From: JAJRVM01 sp963700515
GTDB lineage: Bacteria; Planctomycetota; Planctomycetia; Pirellulales; Pirellulaceae
Length of the DNA stretch: 64,000 nt
Direction: 5' to 3'
Assembly: GCA_963700515.1 (NCBI GenBank)
Contig: CAVOXY010000027.1
Coordinates: forward strand, 62,001-126,000
The translations under genes were made by a program, and so were the position numbers. Position 1 is the first letter of the stretch, and the number at the start of each line of letters is the position of its first letter. Positions 28,671 to 38,525 of the stretch are shown here, piece after piece. Below the pieces are notes generated by a model. It was not told the DNA's origin. It worked only from the letters and a program-made list of their open reading frames with translations, and did no database searches.

Positions 28671-29594
28671 ATGCTGAGACTAATCTGTGGTATCGCGGTC
28701 CTTCTCGGATACGTCTATTGTTGCCCAGGCCAGCAAGATCAACCCTTTGAACGAAAGAACGTCAAAGTGCGTGATGGGATTGAACTGGCCTACATAGAGG
28801 CTGGCGAAGGAACGCCCGTGGTCTTCATTCACGGCACGCTCGGTGACTTATATATGTGGACCGACTTTGTTCGGGAATTCAGCAAAGACTATCGAGCGAT
28901 TGCCTACAGTCGTCGGTACAACTATCCGAATGAGAACGCCGTACAGAAAGACCACTCCACGGCGGTGGAAGGTGAAGATCTGGCAGCATTTATCAAGACA
29001 CTCCAGCTGCCAAAGGTTCATATTGTTGGCTTCTCCTATGGTGGTTACACCGCTCTGCATCTTGCGGTGAATCACCCAGAGCTAGTTCGCACTTTGACAT
29101 TGGCGGAACCGCCGTTGATTCCATGGATTGAGAATCTTCGCGGTGCTCGGGGAGAAGAAGCCAAGCAGCTGGTGGCTCGGATATACAACGAGTTCCGCAT
29201 TCCGGCTCGTCAAGCTATTAAGAACGGAAAGGTCGACGAAGCCGTTGAGATATTTATTGACCATGTGATTAACGAAGGCGCATACAAGCTACTTGATCCA
29301 GCGGTCAAGAACGTGCTTAATCGCAATGTACGCGAATTCGTCGCGGAGGTAACGTCGGCCAATATGTTCGCGCCTCTGACGCGAAGGCAAGTGGAACAAA
29401 TCACGGCACCGACGCTCATGTTATCCGGTGCAAAATCGAGCCCGTCGCTGCGCATGACCGACGACGAGTTGGAAAAGGTCCTTCCTTCCAAGCTGTGCAA
29501 GCGCATTGTCATTCCTGATGCCACACACGCGATGTGGTACGAGCAACCTGAAATGTGCAAAAAGGCCGTTCTTGAGTTCTTAAGCGACAAGTAG
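28671..29594 (+). CDS. exported alpha/beta hydrolase
   Basis: Intact, 307 residues. ATG 28671 with GGAGAG upstream. A signal peptide (MLRLICGIAVLLGYVYCCPG) precedes the hydrolase fold: HGTLGD oxyanion loop, nucleophile motif GFSYGG, and catalytic histidine in DATHAMW. The acid is probably in the AKSSPSLRMTDDE segment. It resembles epoxide-hydrolase or haloperoxidase type enzymes. Substrate unknown. Its codon use looks less GC-rich than most neighbours, which could hint at transfer, but this was judged by eye. Confidence 0.88.
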   Translation: MLRLICGIAVLLGYVYCCPGQQDQPFERKNVKVRDGIELAYIEAGEGTPVVFIHGTLGDLYMWTDFVREFSKDYRAIAYSRRYNYPNENAVQKDHSTAVEGEDLAAFIKTLQLPKVHIVGFSYGGYTALHLAVNHPELVRTLTLAEPPLIPWIENLRGARGEEAKQLVARIYNEFRIPARQAIKNGKVDEAVEIFIDHVINEGAYKLLDPAVKNVLNRNVREFVAEVTSANMFAPLTRRQVEQITAPTLMLSGAKSSPSLRMTDDELEKVLPSKLCKRIVIPDATHAMWYEQPEMCKKAVLEFLSDK

Positions 29595-29815
29595 TGTGCT
29601 CTCGCCGTGTTTGCGTGCCCCGCGCTGAATTTGCTTCTTTTCCCTGGTCTGATCGTTACATACCTGCGTGCTCGTTTGCTCGCAAGGGCAGGAGGCGAAG
29701 GCGGCACAGGGATGGCGTGATGGTTACTTGTTGCAGCCGGTGAACTGTTGCAACGTTCGTCGTCAGCCGTCGCAATGGCAAGCGTCACCCCATTGACCCA
29801 CCGGCACAACTCACT

Positions 29816-30238
29816 TTACGGCAGAATTGATGCACAACCCGTCTTGGCTACACCCAATATCCCCAGTCTCCGAGGCCAGTAGGGCGCATCCTTTTGGGCA
29901 CCGATCACTGTCATCGTGATTCGCTTTGCGGTTCCTGCGTAGGCAGCTAGTTCGTGCATGTCATTGTCCGTGATTCGGACACAACCGTATGTTGGCTCGA
30001 AGGGGTACGCCGGATGCTGCAGGTCACTTCCGCCATGGACTGCAATGCCATCTCTATCCCAGAGGTGGTATGCTTGCCATGCGTGGTCAGTGACTGATCG
30101 TTCTCGTAAAAGCAATCCTTCCGTGTTGGCCCATATAGGTCAGTGTTGGTCGTACGGTATTCTCCACCGCCATGTGCGCCCGTCGGTGTATCTCCGCCAT
30201 ACCTCGCACCAATTTCCGTTGTCGGGCTGAGTGCCCCT
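29816..30238 (-). pseudogene. YkuD (L,D-transpeptidase-like) domain, probably the tip of the RHS gene
   Basis: The frame has the YkuD signature: AVHGGSD, then PTYGCVRITDNDM with the catalytic Cys and the following Arg. No good start codon or ribosome-binding site is present. The frame is exactly that of the RHS tail upstream, separated by TAG (30239-30241), about 33 codons, and TGA (30140-30142). This suggests an RHS-linked C-terminal effector now cut off by stop codons. YkuD domains remodel peptidoglycan cross-links and occur as toxin tips in some polymorphic toxins (family knowledge). It could instead be an independent small L,D-transpeptidase gene starting at 30115 with TTG. Confidence 0.55.
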
Positions 30239-31252
30239 CTAGTTCAATAGCGCCATTCGTGTGTTAGCTGGATCCTCACGCCGCCACCTGCCGGTAATTC
30301 TTAACCTGGCAAGCCGGACCCTTTCAAGCGATTCCTCGGTCAGGTTTTCTGGTTGAAGTGCGATTCGCTCCGCGACCTGGAAGGCACACGACGAGGCGTC
30401 GGTGAAGCCTCAACAAATAGCGGAGGGCGAGCATAATTGCAGCCGCAATTGCGACCCTCCCTACGAACCGACCACTCGGATCAGTGTACATCACCGGGTT
30501 GCCGTTCGCGTACGAGAACCGATGCAACGTCACCGGACTCGTCAATACGCCCCCAAACGGGTCCATCCCATAGAACCGCCCCACGCTCGGGCTCATCCAC
30601 CTCGCCCTCAGATAATCCAACCCCGTCGCCAAGTCCCTCTGCTCCCCGGCAAACAGATACACGTTGCCCGTGCTGCCCACCTGCCCAATCGTTCGCCCGA
30701 AGGCATCGTAGATGTAGCGGTCGGTGACGAGGCCGGAAGCGTTGGTCAGCGCACGGGTGCTGCCGAGGCCGTCGACGTGGTAGAAGGATTTTGCATAGGC
30801 GGCACCGTCGTCCGTGCGGTTCTGGGAGATGAGGTCCAACCCGTGGACGTAGGAGACTTTGATCACGCCGGCGGGTGTGTATTCCTCGATGACCTGAGCA
30901 TATGGCTGGCTGGTGTCGATGAGGTAGCGGGTTTGTTCGCCACCTGTCGTGTGTCATTCGGTCGGCCTTCCAGTTCGCTTGACTCCTGCTGGCGTGCTAC
31001 ACGAGCTGCCTTATTGGAGGATCCCTGTGTGCTGTCTGCATTGGGCTGCTGCGGTTCGTTCGCTGCTCGACTAGCGAGCGCAGCCATCGCCATGGGATGC
31101 CCGGAAAGTGCCAGAGCGTCCACAATCATCGAGCCGGGAGCGGCACGAACTTCTAATTGCTCGCCGATGTGCAGTCGCTTCAACAGATCCGCACGTCTCT
31201 TGCTATTGCGGGATTTTCGCCAGTCTCGTCGGAAGAAGTGTGGCCTGCGCAT
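30239..31252 (-). pseudogene. RHS-family protein remnant with internal deletion and frameshifts
   Basis: ATG 31252 begins a basic planctomycete export-type N-terminus (DLLKRLHIGEQLEVRAAPGS). After about 100 residues, a shift near 30950 joins it directly to the RHS core end: TTGGEQTRYLIDTSQPYAQV, DGLGSTRALT, YDAFGRTIG, LDYLRARWMSPSVGRF, DPFGG. The roughly thousand residues of YD repeats expected between these parts are missing. A second shift near 30405 leads to a 47-residue tail (VAERIALQPENLTEESLE) ending at TAG 30239. RHS proteins form a shell around a C-terminal toxin. This short form is probably a decayed or displaced cassette. Confidence 0.75.
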
Positions 31253-31872
31253 AGGTGTGCTCTCTGGAAAGAAACTGGGAAAGCTGGCTGCTCAACGTGG
31301 CGAAATGCCCGAAGGGCGCGATGACATCGAAGGCGGGAACGCACCGCTTGATGAGTGTGGCACATCAAGTGTGGATAGCGCGGAGACACATCCCGGCGAG
31401 ATGCATCGCGTGTCATTGCGAATCACCTGGGTGCGAACTACGATCGTTCGCACTGTAGCAGTCAAACAGACAACACGTTATCGATCAGTAGTGGCGATTC
31501 AGTATGGTAAGTCCGTGATCTTCGTCGGGATCACAAACCGGTGCGTATCAACGACTGCATCAAGATTATCATCAGGCCGAAAGCTGATTGCAATCTCCGG
31601 AGGAACTCGGCGAACACAGATTCGTGACCGCATGAACGCCAACTGGCCTAAGACGCACCCCTCCCCCCGACAGAGAGCCAGTGAGTCTATGACTTTGACC
31701 GCGCCGAGCGTTGTAGCGACCCTCGTTGGTACATTACCGCCAGAGCGTCTTGGGGCTGCCACCGTCCACCAAATTGACAGTCGTATCCCCGTTTCGCATA
31801 CTGCTCCCAGTTCCACGCCTCGCAGTGGCAAGTGAAGTGTCCGTTAACTCATCCGTGGGAAAGGGGTACATC
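31253..31872. other. intergenic region, no supported gene
   Basis: About 620 bp. A 110-codon minus-strand frame (31499-31831) lacks a start signal and any motif. A small perfect palindrome, GTGCGAAC/GTTCGCAC with loop TACGATC, lies near 31431-31453. The area may be further debris of the RHS locus, but nothing recognisable remains. Confidence 0.45.
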
Positions 31873-32403
31873 ATGAAAGCCTGTGTGACTTCTACGATCG
31901 GGTTGCTGCTGTTGACCGGTATGCTTCAGCTGGCTGCCGGAGCCGATCCGCCTTCCGTGCCGGACAAAGTGCTCAATGAGCTGGACTTCATGGTTGGAAA
32001 ATGGGAGGTCGTGGCTGCCGAGAGCACTGATCCAATGCGAACGCTGTCTGACGAAAGAGTGTGGGCGCCGGGTAAACAATGCTTGATCTTCACCTGGACG
32101 GGCGAAAGAGACGGAGTAAAAGTTCATGCCTCCGCGATCAGCGGGTGGAACCAGACCAAGAACCAAGTCACCGAACACTGGTACAGCTCGGACGGCGCTT
32201 GGTTTGAAGTATGTTACCCCGTGGACAAGATGAAGGATGGTGTGTGGGAAGGGACGATGAGTTGGATCGAGCCCGACGGCAAAAAGGTCGCCGGCACATG
32301 TCGACTCGAGAAGGGAAAAGACGAGTTCACGTGGATTGCCGAATGGACCGATGGCGGCAAGAAGCAGTCCATCAAATCGGTTACCCGTAAGATCGGTAAG
32401 TAG
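31873..32403 (+). CDS. exported DUF1579-like protein
   Basis: 176 residues. ATG 31873 with AAAGGGG upstream. Signal peptide MKACVTSTIGLLLLTGMLQLAAGA. The mature domain (ELDFMVGKWEVVAAES, ISGWNQTKNQVTEHWYSSDG, WEGTMSWIEPDGKKVAGTC) has the GxW and strand pattern of lipocalin-like DUF1579 proteins. Probably binds a small molecule in the periplasm. No enzyme motif is visible. It resembles the neighbouring 32742-33245 product in layout. Confidence 0.75.
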   Translation: MKACVTSTIGLLLLTGMLQLAAGADPPSVPDKVLNELDFMVGKWEVVAAESTDPMRTLSDERVWAPGKQCLIFTWTGERDGVKVHASAISGWNQTKNQVTEHWYSSDGAWFEVCYPVDKMKDGVWEGTMSWIEPDGKKVAGTCRLEKGKDEFTWIAEWTDGGKKQSIKSVTRKIGK

Positions 32404-32741
32404 TCGCGTGTCCGGACCGGCATGATACTGAGAAACTGCGTTGTGCGCGAGGACAGAGCGGCGGAACTGGTAGCCCCCAGGTACCATGCACGGTGCACCG
32501 AATCTCGACACGTTGAGGAGCACCAGTTTACGTGCTGTTAGCTCGCACAGATCTTTCGAGCCCAAAACCAGCTACTATGTTTGTTGGGTCGCGAGGGCAG
32601 GAGCGAAGGGCGACTACGCGAAGATGCTGGCGTGGTGTGAGCCCGCATCACCGACAGTTCAACCCTTGCGTGCAAGCAATGGCATATGGCGCGTAGCCAT
32701 ACTACCGGAGTCACTCACTGCTGAAATCTACCGCCCCACAC
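32404..32741. other. intergenic region, nothing recognised
   Basis: About 340 bp between two converging lipocalin-like genes. No strong terminator hairpin, repeat or gene was seen. Confidence 0.45.
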
Positions 32742-33245
32742 TCACTGCTTAGCTTTCGCCTTCCGAGTGTAGATGGCCACCCAGGGTTTCCCGTCCGTCA
32801 CGTCTTCATAGCGAGTGGAGTCCTTCTCGAACTCAAGAGTGGCTGGCGATTCCCATCTTTTCCCTTGGTAGATGCCCTCCCCCTTTCCTTCCCACTTGTC
32901 ACCAGAAAACTTCGTCCACCGGCTGGTCCACGTTTCGCCCTCGGAGTTGAATCCGTGGGAAACGAATGCGTTCTCAGCAGCGTCCCACCCCATCAAGACA
33001 ACGTAGTTGCTTTTCTTGCCGCCGAGGGTCGAGTGGCCCTGAATCACAACCCCCGTTTTACCTCCTGCCCAGCGGGTCATCTCTTCTCCCGTGATCTTCT
33101 TATCGCCCCACGTGGCCTCGTAAGTGCATTCGCCGATCATGCGTTCGTCGATCTGCCGTCGTAAGTCCGCAGGCATCGTCGCGAGTTCCTCTTCCGGTGC
33201 GGCCGCCATCGACACAGCCATCAGAAATGCAGCGCAGCTCAACAT
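32742..33245 (-). CDS. exported DUF1579-like protein, second gene
   Basis: 167 residues from ATG 33245, chosen because GGGAG lies 8 nt upstream. Signal peptide MLSCAAFLMAVSMAAA. The mature part (MIGECTYEATWGDKKITGEE, LMGWDAAENAFVSHGFNSEG, GKGEGIYQGKRWESPATLEF) repeats the beta-barrel pattern of the converging neighbour at 31873-32403. Possible ligand-binding or stress-related periplasmic protein; function unknown. Confidence 0.72.
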   Translation of the reverse strand: MLSCAAFLMAVSMAAAPEEELATMPADLRRQIDERMIGECTYEATWGDKKITGEEMTRWAGGKTGVVIQGHSTLGGKKSNYVVLMGWDAAENAFVSHGFNSEGETWTSRWTKFSGDKWEGKGEGIYQGKRWESPATLEFEKDSTRYEDVTDGKPWVAIYTRKAKAKQ

Positions 33246-34569
33246 GAGTCGTTCTCCCAAAAGCGTCCCTCGAACCGAAACTCTGCCGGGTCACATGCCA
33301 GGCAAACACCGCTCCAATTGTGTTGCTTGAACATGGGATATGTCAACTCGATACACCCACGCCCAAGTATCCATTCGTTTCCAGTACCTCAATCCGTTGA
33401 GCCATGGCAACAAAACCACGATTTCGTATCGATTGCATTTTCACGCCGACGCGAACAAAAATGTCGCCGGGGGGGGCGCGCTTCCGACGGAAATGTGTCG
33501 GCTGAGAAGTCACATTTGAGGCGAAAGTACCATCCATATAGAAGTGCTATCGAATGTACCGCGACGGTGACGGTGAGCAAACAACTCAGGTCCGCCGGAC
33601 CAGGGGACTCTCCGGCCGTCGTCTCCTCCGTCCCTTCACACATCCACTGTGGCTACCACCCCTCGCCGCCACATCGAGGTTAATCGCAGCTTTGGCACTT
33701 GGCCGCCGATTACAGTGCGAAGGCATTCCTCTGTCGGGTTGTTTGCGTATAACCTGCTTGTTCTGTGCCACTTCTATGAGCAGAATTCGAGTCAATGTGT
33801 TGCTCCTTGTTTCTCGCGTTTCGTTATGGAACGTTGCATGTTGGCCGTCGCTGACCAGGCCTTGTTGTTTCCGCACTTACGAAAGGACCGAAGAATGAAA
33901 CTCACAAACGCGACGAGGTGTTGGAGTTTGTGCGGAAGAAGAACTAGTGGAGAAACAGTCATTTGCGATATCCGTGGGGTCAAGCGACTGCGCCGAAACG
34001 CAAGTCGTTGTGCGGCAGCGGACCAGCGTGGGCAGTGGAGGGGAGAATTCGGCCGACGCATCGCCACTGATCCGTCGGCGGCAGAGCAGTTGTTGCCGCT
34101 CGTCAACCTCTGTTCTTGTCAAGCTGGAACTTGGAAGAAACGCCGGAGCCTGCTCTTCCGAGAGAAACACGCTAGTCACAACCGGCCTCGATGCCAAGAC
34201 CCACCTGTGAAAAGTGAGTGATCTTTTGTCACACGCCATGGCAAAGGAGGATCAAGAGCGGTCCCAACGCCGGAAAACCCCTGAGCTGCTGGCAGCGGAA
34301 GTGATCAGCAATTTCTCAAGGAGCACGTGTGGGCCATCCCAGAGCACCGATCGGGAGCCTGACCCGGTGTGGTACGCAGGCATGCACCGATCGGTGCTCA
34401 CAGCTACTCAAAGCATCGCTGTCAGATGGAGCGACGTGCACGCTGAGCGCAAGGTGGAGCGCTGAGGATCAACGTGGAGCCCGATCCGCCAAACAGATCG
34501 AGTATATGTTCTTCCGGAACGGTCGAGTACTGGATAGCGTGCACAACGAGTGCCGCAAACTTGCCAGTC
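33246..34569. other. long gene-poor stretch, probable decayed island DNA
   Basis: About 1.3 kb with only short frames that lack motifs and start signals. A perfect 13-bp inverted repeat GAGCACCGATCGG (34342-34354) and CCGATCGGTGCTC (34387-34399), with a 32-nt loop, lies near its right end. It is bordered by a DNA-methylase fragment, so it may be relict mobile DNA. Confidence 0.5.
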
Positions 34570-34704
34570 ATCCGTTGGCGCCGGCCCCTTGTCTGGCTCG
34601 CACAGCCCTTCCTTCACACCGGGATCGAGTCGCTTGGCCAGTTCGTCGGCGTCGAAGCCCAGAAGTTGCAGGTCAAATCCCGCGTCGACCAGCCGCGACC
34701 ATCG
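34570..34704 (-). pseudogene. fragment of a ParB-like/DNA adenine methylase gene
   Basis: About 45 residues (LVDAGFDLQLLGFDADELAKR, then GLCEPDKGPAP) match the linker between the ParB-like domain and the methylase domain of phage-type N6-adenine methyltransferases, which read like GFDLxLTGFDxDEL...GLTDPDxVPxPP. Neither flanking domain is present, so this is a relic. The assignment is by remembered family pattern. Confidence 0.5.
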
Positions 34705-34797
34705 TAACCCGAATAGATGTCAGTTGAAGCGTCGGAATTGGTCGTGGCCCGTCGCAGCTCTCACGTTCCCAACAAGGGACGCCGCGCGCGCCGCTGT

Positions 34798-36726
34798 CTA
34801 ACGCACACCTTCGGACGGCGCAATTCGCCAGACTTTCAAAGTGCCGTTCATGCTGGCCGTGACCATCGCGTTGCCGTTCGGGAAAATGGCCAAGTTGCGA
34901 ACCCCCTCGATACTGAATGCCCCCAAGGCTTCGCCGCTCGCGACCTGCCAGAATTTAACCTTCCCCACCGGACTGGTTGAGACGATTGTCTCACCGTCCG
35001 GCGAGAAGGCTGCCACACTGGGATATGGTGAGCCAACGGGAATCACTTGTTTTCGATCATTAGCCCAATTCCAAAGACCCACCGCGTCTACGCCCGGCAC
35101 TGCGACCGTTTTCCCATCAGGTGAAAACGAAATGGCACGGACATTCCCCCTCCAGCCGGGCCATTCGGCGGTTCGCAGCAACGTCCCGCTGTCAACGCTC
35201 CAAACGACTGTTTCTCTCTGACCGCCGCTGACAACATATCGATTATCCGGAGAAAACCGAACAGACTGTACGCGACCATTTGCTTTAGCGTCGTTTGACT
35301 TACCGGTCTCAAGATCCCACAACCTAATCTTCCCTGTGAATCCAGCCACGAGCCACTTGCCATCTGCTGACAAAGCCACGCAGCGACTACCGCCGGTTTC
35401 AAATGTGCTCAGCGGCCGTCTGCTCGCAACATTCCACAGCCTCACGGTCGCGTCATCCGTTGAGGCAATCACGTCACCGTGGTGTGAAAACGTCAAGTCC
35501 ACGACCGATTGCTCGTGACCACTCAACGCCACGGTTTCGTTCGTCGAGGTATCCCATAGCAGTATACTTCCACCGTCACCCCCTGCGGCGACGGTTCTGC
35601 TATCCGGCGCGACGGCCAACGCAGGCCAGTTCGTCGGATGCGCAAGACGCTGATTCAACGCGACATTTTTCAAATTCCATAGGCGTACCCCGTCGAGTGT
35701 TGCGCAGGCGAGCCACTCACAGTTGGGCGAAATGGACATCGATTGCGGCCAACCTCGCTGTACCAAGTGCGTTATCGGTCGAGCTTCGCGAATATTCCAC
35801 AACTTCACCATCCAGTTGTCATTTCCCACGGCAACCAGTATGTCTTCCTCGTCGTTGTGCATGAACGCGAGTTGGCCATTCCGTTCCGTGGTTATTCTCG
35901 TCCCCTTGCTCATTCTTGCGTCCTGCACGTCCCAGACGATCGTTCCGGTGCTCCCGCTGGCAGCAAACAGTCGACCATCGTTGGAAATAGCAATCGCCTG
36001 TGAGCCTGTGTCGGTTGGCTGTTGGTCAAGTAGCGTGCCGGTGTCGATGTCCCACAGCCCGATGACATTCACACCTGAAAAAGCCAGGATATGACGATCA
36101 TTGACCGGATAGAACGCCACATTGCTGGCATCGCCAACCAACCCCTGCGAGTTCTCCCAAACCAGCTTTCCGTCGGGTATTGACCACACTTTCACTACAC
36201 CGTCGGTGGAAAGGCTCGCGCCTCGTGTACCATCGGGAGAAATCGCGAACGATTTGATTGGCGTTTCGTGCGTCACCGGCAGCACCGTTCCATCGTGCGA
36301 AGGCCATCGCCAAAGACGAACGTGGGTCACCGTCTTTCCGCCATTAGTCTTACCGCCTGACAGCGAATTGTCGGGTGCCAGCAACCATCGACCGTCTGGG
36401 GAAAAGCAAACTGGGCAGAATGCCGGTTCGTCCGTAGATGGTCGCACCGGGACCAGGAGCTGAGTGTGTTGAAGCAACTTGTAGCGCCCGATGTTTGTGC
36501 CAGGCCCTTCGGCAATGGGTGTGCTTTCGGTGACCACAACATCCGCCGCCTGAACATTGAGGAATTCACCCAATTTCGGGTGGGCCTCCAGAAGCCGCTC
36601 GACGTGACGACGTAGTTCCAGGTCGTCGCCGCATGCGTGTTCCAGGTACGCTATTCGGTCCTGAGGGTCGTTGATATCGAGAACCGCGAAGAAGATTGCC
36701 TCGACCTTGGCCGCGTCGGTAGCCAT
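34798..36726 (-). CDS. WD40-repeat protein with kinase-type N-terminus but no kinase domain
   Basis: Intact, 642 residues, ATG 36726. Residues 1-85 are the N-terminal module that precedes kinase domains in planctomycete kinase-WD40 proteins (VEAIFFAVLDINDPQDR, HVERLLEAHPKLGEFL, ending GTNIGRYKLLQ). GRYKLLQ is the first strand of a kinase domain, yet the next residues (HTQLLVPVRPST) go straight to about a dozen WD40 blades (VCFSPDGRWLLA, VKVWSIPDGKLVW, VRLWNVASRRPL). The catalytic domain is thus absent with no frame loss. It lies 85 bp downstream of an ECF sigma factor gene and is probably co-transcribed. It may be a scaffold or a non-catalytic regulator. Confidence 0.88.
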   Translation of the reverse strand: MATDAAKVEAIFFAVLDINDPQDRIAYLEHACGDDLELRRHVERLLEAHPKLGEFLNVQAADVVVTESTPIAEGPGTNIGRYKLLQHTQLLVPVRPSTDEPAFCPVCFSPDGRWLLAPDNSLSGGKTNGGKTVTHVRLWRWPSHDGTVLPVTHETPIKSFAISPDGTRGASLSTDGVVKVWSIPDGKLVWENSQGLVGDASNVAFYPVNDRHILAFSGVNVIGLWDIDTGTLLDQQPTDTGSQAIAISNDGRLFAASGSTGTIVWDVQDARMSKGTRITTERNGQLAFMHNDEEDILVAVGNDNWMVKLWNIREARPITHLVQRGWPQSMSISPNCEWLACATLDGVRLWNLKNVALNQRLAHPTNWPALAVAPDSRTVAAGGDGGSILLWDTSTNETVALSGHEQSVVDLTFSHHGDVIASTDDATVRLWNVASRRPLSTFETGGSRCVALSADGKWLVAGFTGKIRLWDLETGKSNDAKANGRVQSVRFSPDNRYVVSGGQRETVVWSVDSGTLLRTAEWPGWRGNVRAISFSPDGKTVAVPGVDAVGLWNWANDRKQVIPVGSPYPSVAAFSPDGETIVSTSPVGKVKFWQVASGEALGAFSIEGVRNLAIFPNGNAMVTASMNGTLKVWRIAPSEGVR

Positions 36727-36811
36727 GATTGGACTCCTTATTGCTGATGCCCGCTAATCAATGCGACATCAGCGCTCAAACCGACTCACGGACAAGCCGA
36801 TTTTTCTGTCG

Positions 36812-37390
36812 TTATTCGTCAGACAGATCTGCTGCATGGAGGGCACTATACAGCCAGCAGCGCGCGTAAGTCCAATACCGGTCAGCAGTTGCCTTGGATA
36901 TTCCGAGCGTCTGGGCTGCCTCCGGGACGCTCATTCCCGCATAGAACCGCAGCTTGACGAGATCGGCCTTGACTCTGGATTCCGCCTCCAATTTCCCGAT
37001 CGCCTCGTCCAGATCAAGCAATTCCTCGATCGACATCGCGGCGGCGGCCATACCATCATCCAACGCTACACGCTTGACGCGGCCGCCCCGTTTGTCCCGC
37101 TGCTTGTGACGGGCTGCCTCGACCAGAATCCGCCTCATACCCTCAGCGGCAGCTGCAAAGAAGTGGCCGCGCGAATCCCAACGCTGAGCTTGGGCCACGT
37201 CGACGAGCCGGATATAGGCCTCGTGAACGAGCGCGGTCGGCTGAAGCGTATGGTCGGGCCGCTCAGAGGCCATTCGCGCAGCGGCTAGTCTCCGCAGCTC
37301 ATCATAGACCAGCGGCAGCAGTTCTTCGGAGGCTGAGGGATCGCCCGCTTCAATCTTGCTGAGAATACGTGTCACGTCGCACATGGCCAT
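36812..37390 (-). CDS. ECF-type RNA polymerase sigma factor
   Basis: 192 residues from ATG 37390 (37384 also possible). Region 2 includes LLPLVYDELRRLAAARMA and the planctomycete/acidobacterial signature TLQPTALVHEAYIRLVD. Region 4 is the HTH with LRFYAGMSVPEAAQTLGISK. Such sigma factors are typically linked to kinase genes, which are thought to control them by phosphorylation in place of an anti-sigma factor. Here the partner gene lacks its kinase domain. Confidence 0.93.
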   Translation of the reverse strand: MAMCDVTRILSKIEAGDPSASEELLPLVYDELRRLAAARMASERPDHTLQPTALVHEAYIRLVDVAQAQRWDSRGHFFAAAAEGMRRILVEAARHKQRDKRGGRVKRVALDDGMAAAAMSIEELLDLDEAIGKLEAESRVKADLVKLRFYAGMSVPEAAQTLGISKATADRYWTYARCWLYSALHAADLSDE

Positions 37391-37611
37391 GCTCGCTGGT
37401 AGAAATCGCCCGTGGGTGATTCTATCACGTCACCTGGCTCAGACCTCCACCCCGTCCCCCCGATAATATTATGTGGCCAACTCCCTTCCGGTGCCCTGCG
37501 AGCCCCGGGGTACTGGTGGCCCGACGCAGGCTCTGGACACGGAGCCCGCGCCAGTGACGTCGCAGCTGAGCCCTCGGTACCCGTCATCTGCGCAGTCCGT
37601 GTGTCGCCTCA

Positions 37612-38419
37612 CCGCTTCGAGCGAAGGCACGATGGATCCGGGTACGAACTCTTCCTTCGCTGCCCAGCGGAAGATGGCAACGACGGTACGTGTGTAGTCG
37701 TTGGCCGTACCGCGAGCGTTTCTTTTTTCGTAACACTTGAGCCGTGTGCAGTGCACTGTGGCATTGTTTTCACCAGGTAAGGCGTGCCAGGGGGTAAACA
37801 GACCGCAATAGCGAATGGTGAATGGTGAATGGTGAATGGTGAATTTAACGAGGGGAAGGTGGATGGGAAAGCCAATCATCGTGGCGTTCCACTGCGGTGC
37901 AAGAACAGAAAAAGGGCGAATCATGAACCGTCAATTATTCACCATTCACCATTAATTATTGACTTGGGGGCCATGCATCGTGCATCCGGTACCGTCAGCT
38001 CCGAAATCTTCCTCGGTTTCTTTTCTGTCCTTACTGCCAACGGCTAAACAATTACCCTTTTTCAATGAACACCTGCCGCACCGTCTTGAGTTTCTTCGGG
38101 CTGAACTGAGCGGCTGGCAGGTCGGCATACACCAAGCGGACCGTGCGAATCACGGGCAGTAGATTGCGATAACGACTGCGGGGACCGTCCCGGATTCTAT
38201 GACGCCCACAGACGATAGGCTTCGAGCACAACAGCCACCGTCGCGCCATCGTCAGCAGGAACGTCGAGAGGCTGGGCTGCAGCCACCTGCGTGATGAGTC
38301 GCTTGGACTTCGTGCGGGATTCCTCGGAGCCGTACGCCCCCCGGTGGATCCACTGGCCGTCGATCTTGACGCGGGCATCGTCCTTTTGAGGACGTGCGTG
38401 GCGGAGGTTGTTTGGACAT
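37612..38419 (-). pseudogene. tyrosine recombinase (integrase) remnant, interrupted
   Basis: From ATG 38419, pieces in three frames together read as a planctomycete tyrosine integrase N-terminus: DDARVKIDGQWIHRGAYGSE, TVAVVLEAYRLW, then LVYADLPAAQFSPKKLKTVR (core-binding domain). The frame stops near 38055. The expected next segment, NDYTRTVVAIFRWAAKEE, resumes only at about 37738 and ends by 37612. The catalytic domain is missing. The gene lies next to tRNA-Val, the usual place for an island integrase. Confidence 0.75.
37739..38054. mobile_element. about 0.3-kb non-coding insertion in the integrase remnant
   Basis: It separates two consecutive parts of the integrase. It carries GAATGGT-type heptamers in one direction (about 37811-37844) and ATTCACC heptamers in inverse orientation (about 37936-37953), which can pair around a loop of roughly 90 nt. 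The insertion borders lie next to similar A-rich sequence (GAAAAAGGG and GAAAAAAG). No transposase is present. Element boundaries are approximate. Confidence 0.5.
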
Positions 38420-38525
38420 TGCGACTTGCCCCCGGGGGGAATTCCCCCTTTCGTGGAGTTTTTTGAGCCGCTCTGCCAAACATGTGACAGGATGCAAGAG
38501 GTGCTACCGGCAGGACTTAAGAAAG

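Noticed and set aside
30402..31835. 477-codon plus-strand frame over the RHS remnant
   Set aside because: The minus strand carries unmistakable RHS core motifs. The plus frame has none and spans intergenic DNA.
33649..34221. 190-codon plus-strand fr. in the 33-34 kb gap
   Set aside because: No start signal, motif or plausible composition; overlapping frames on the other strand are equally open.
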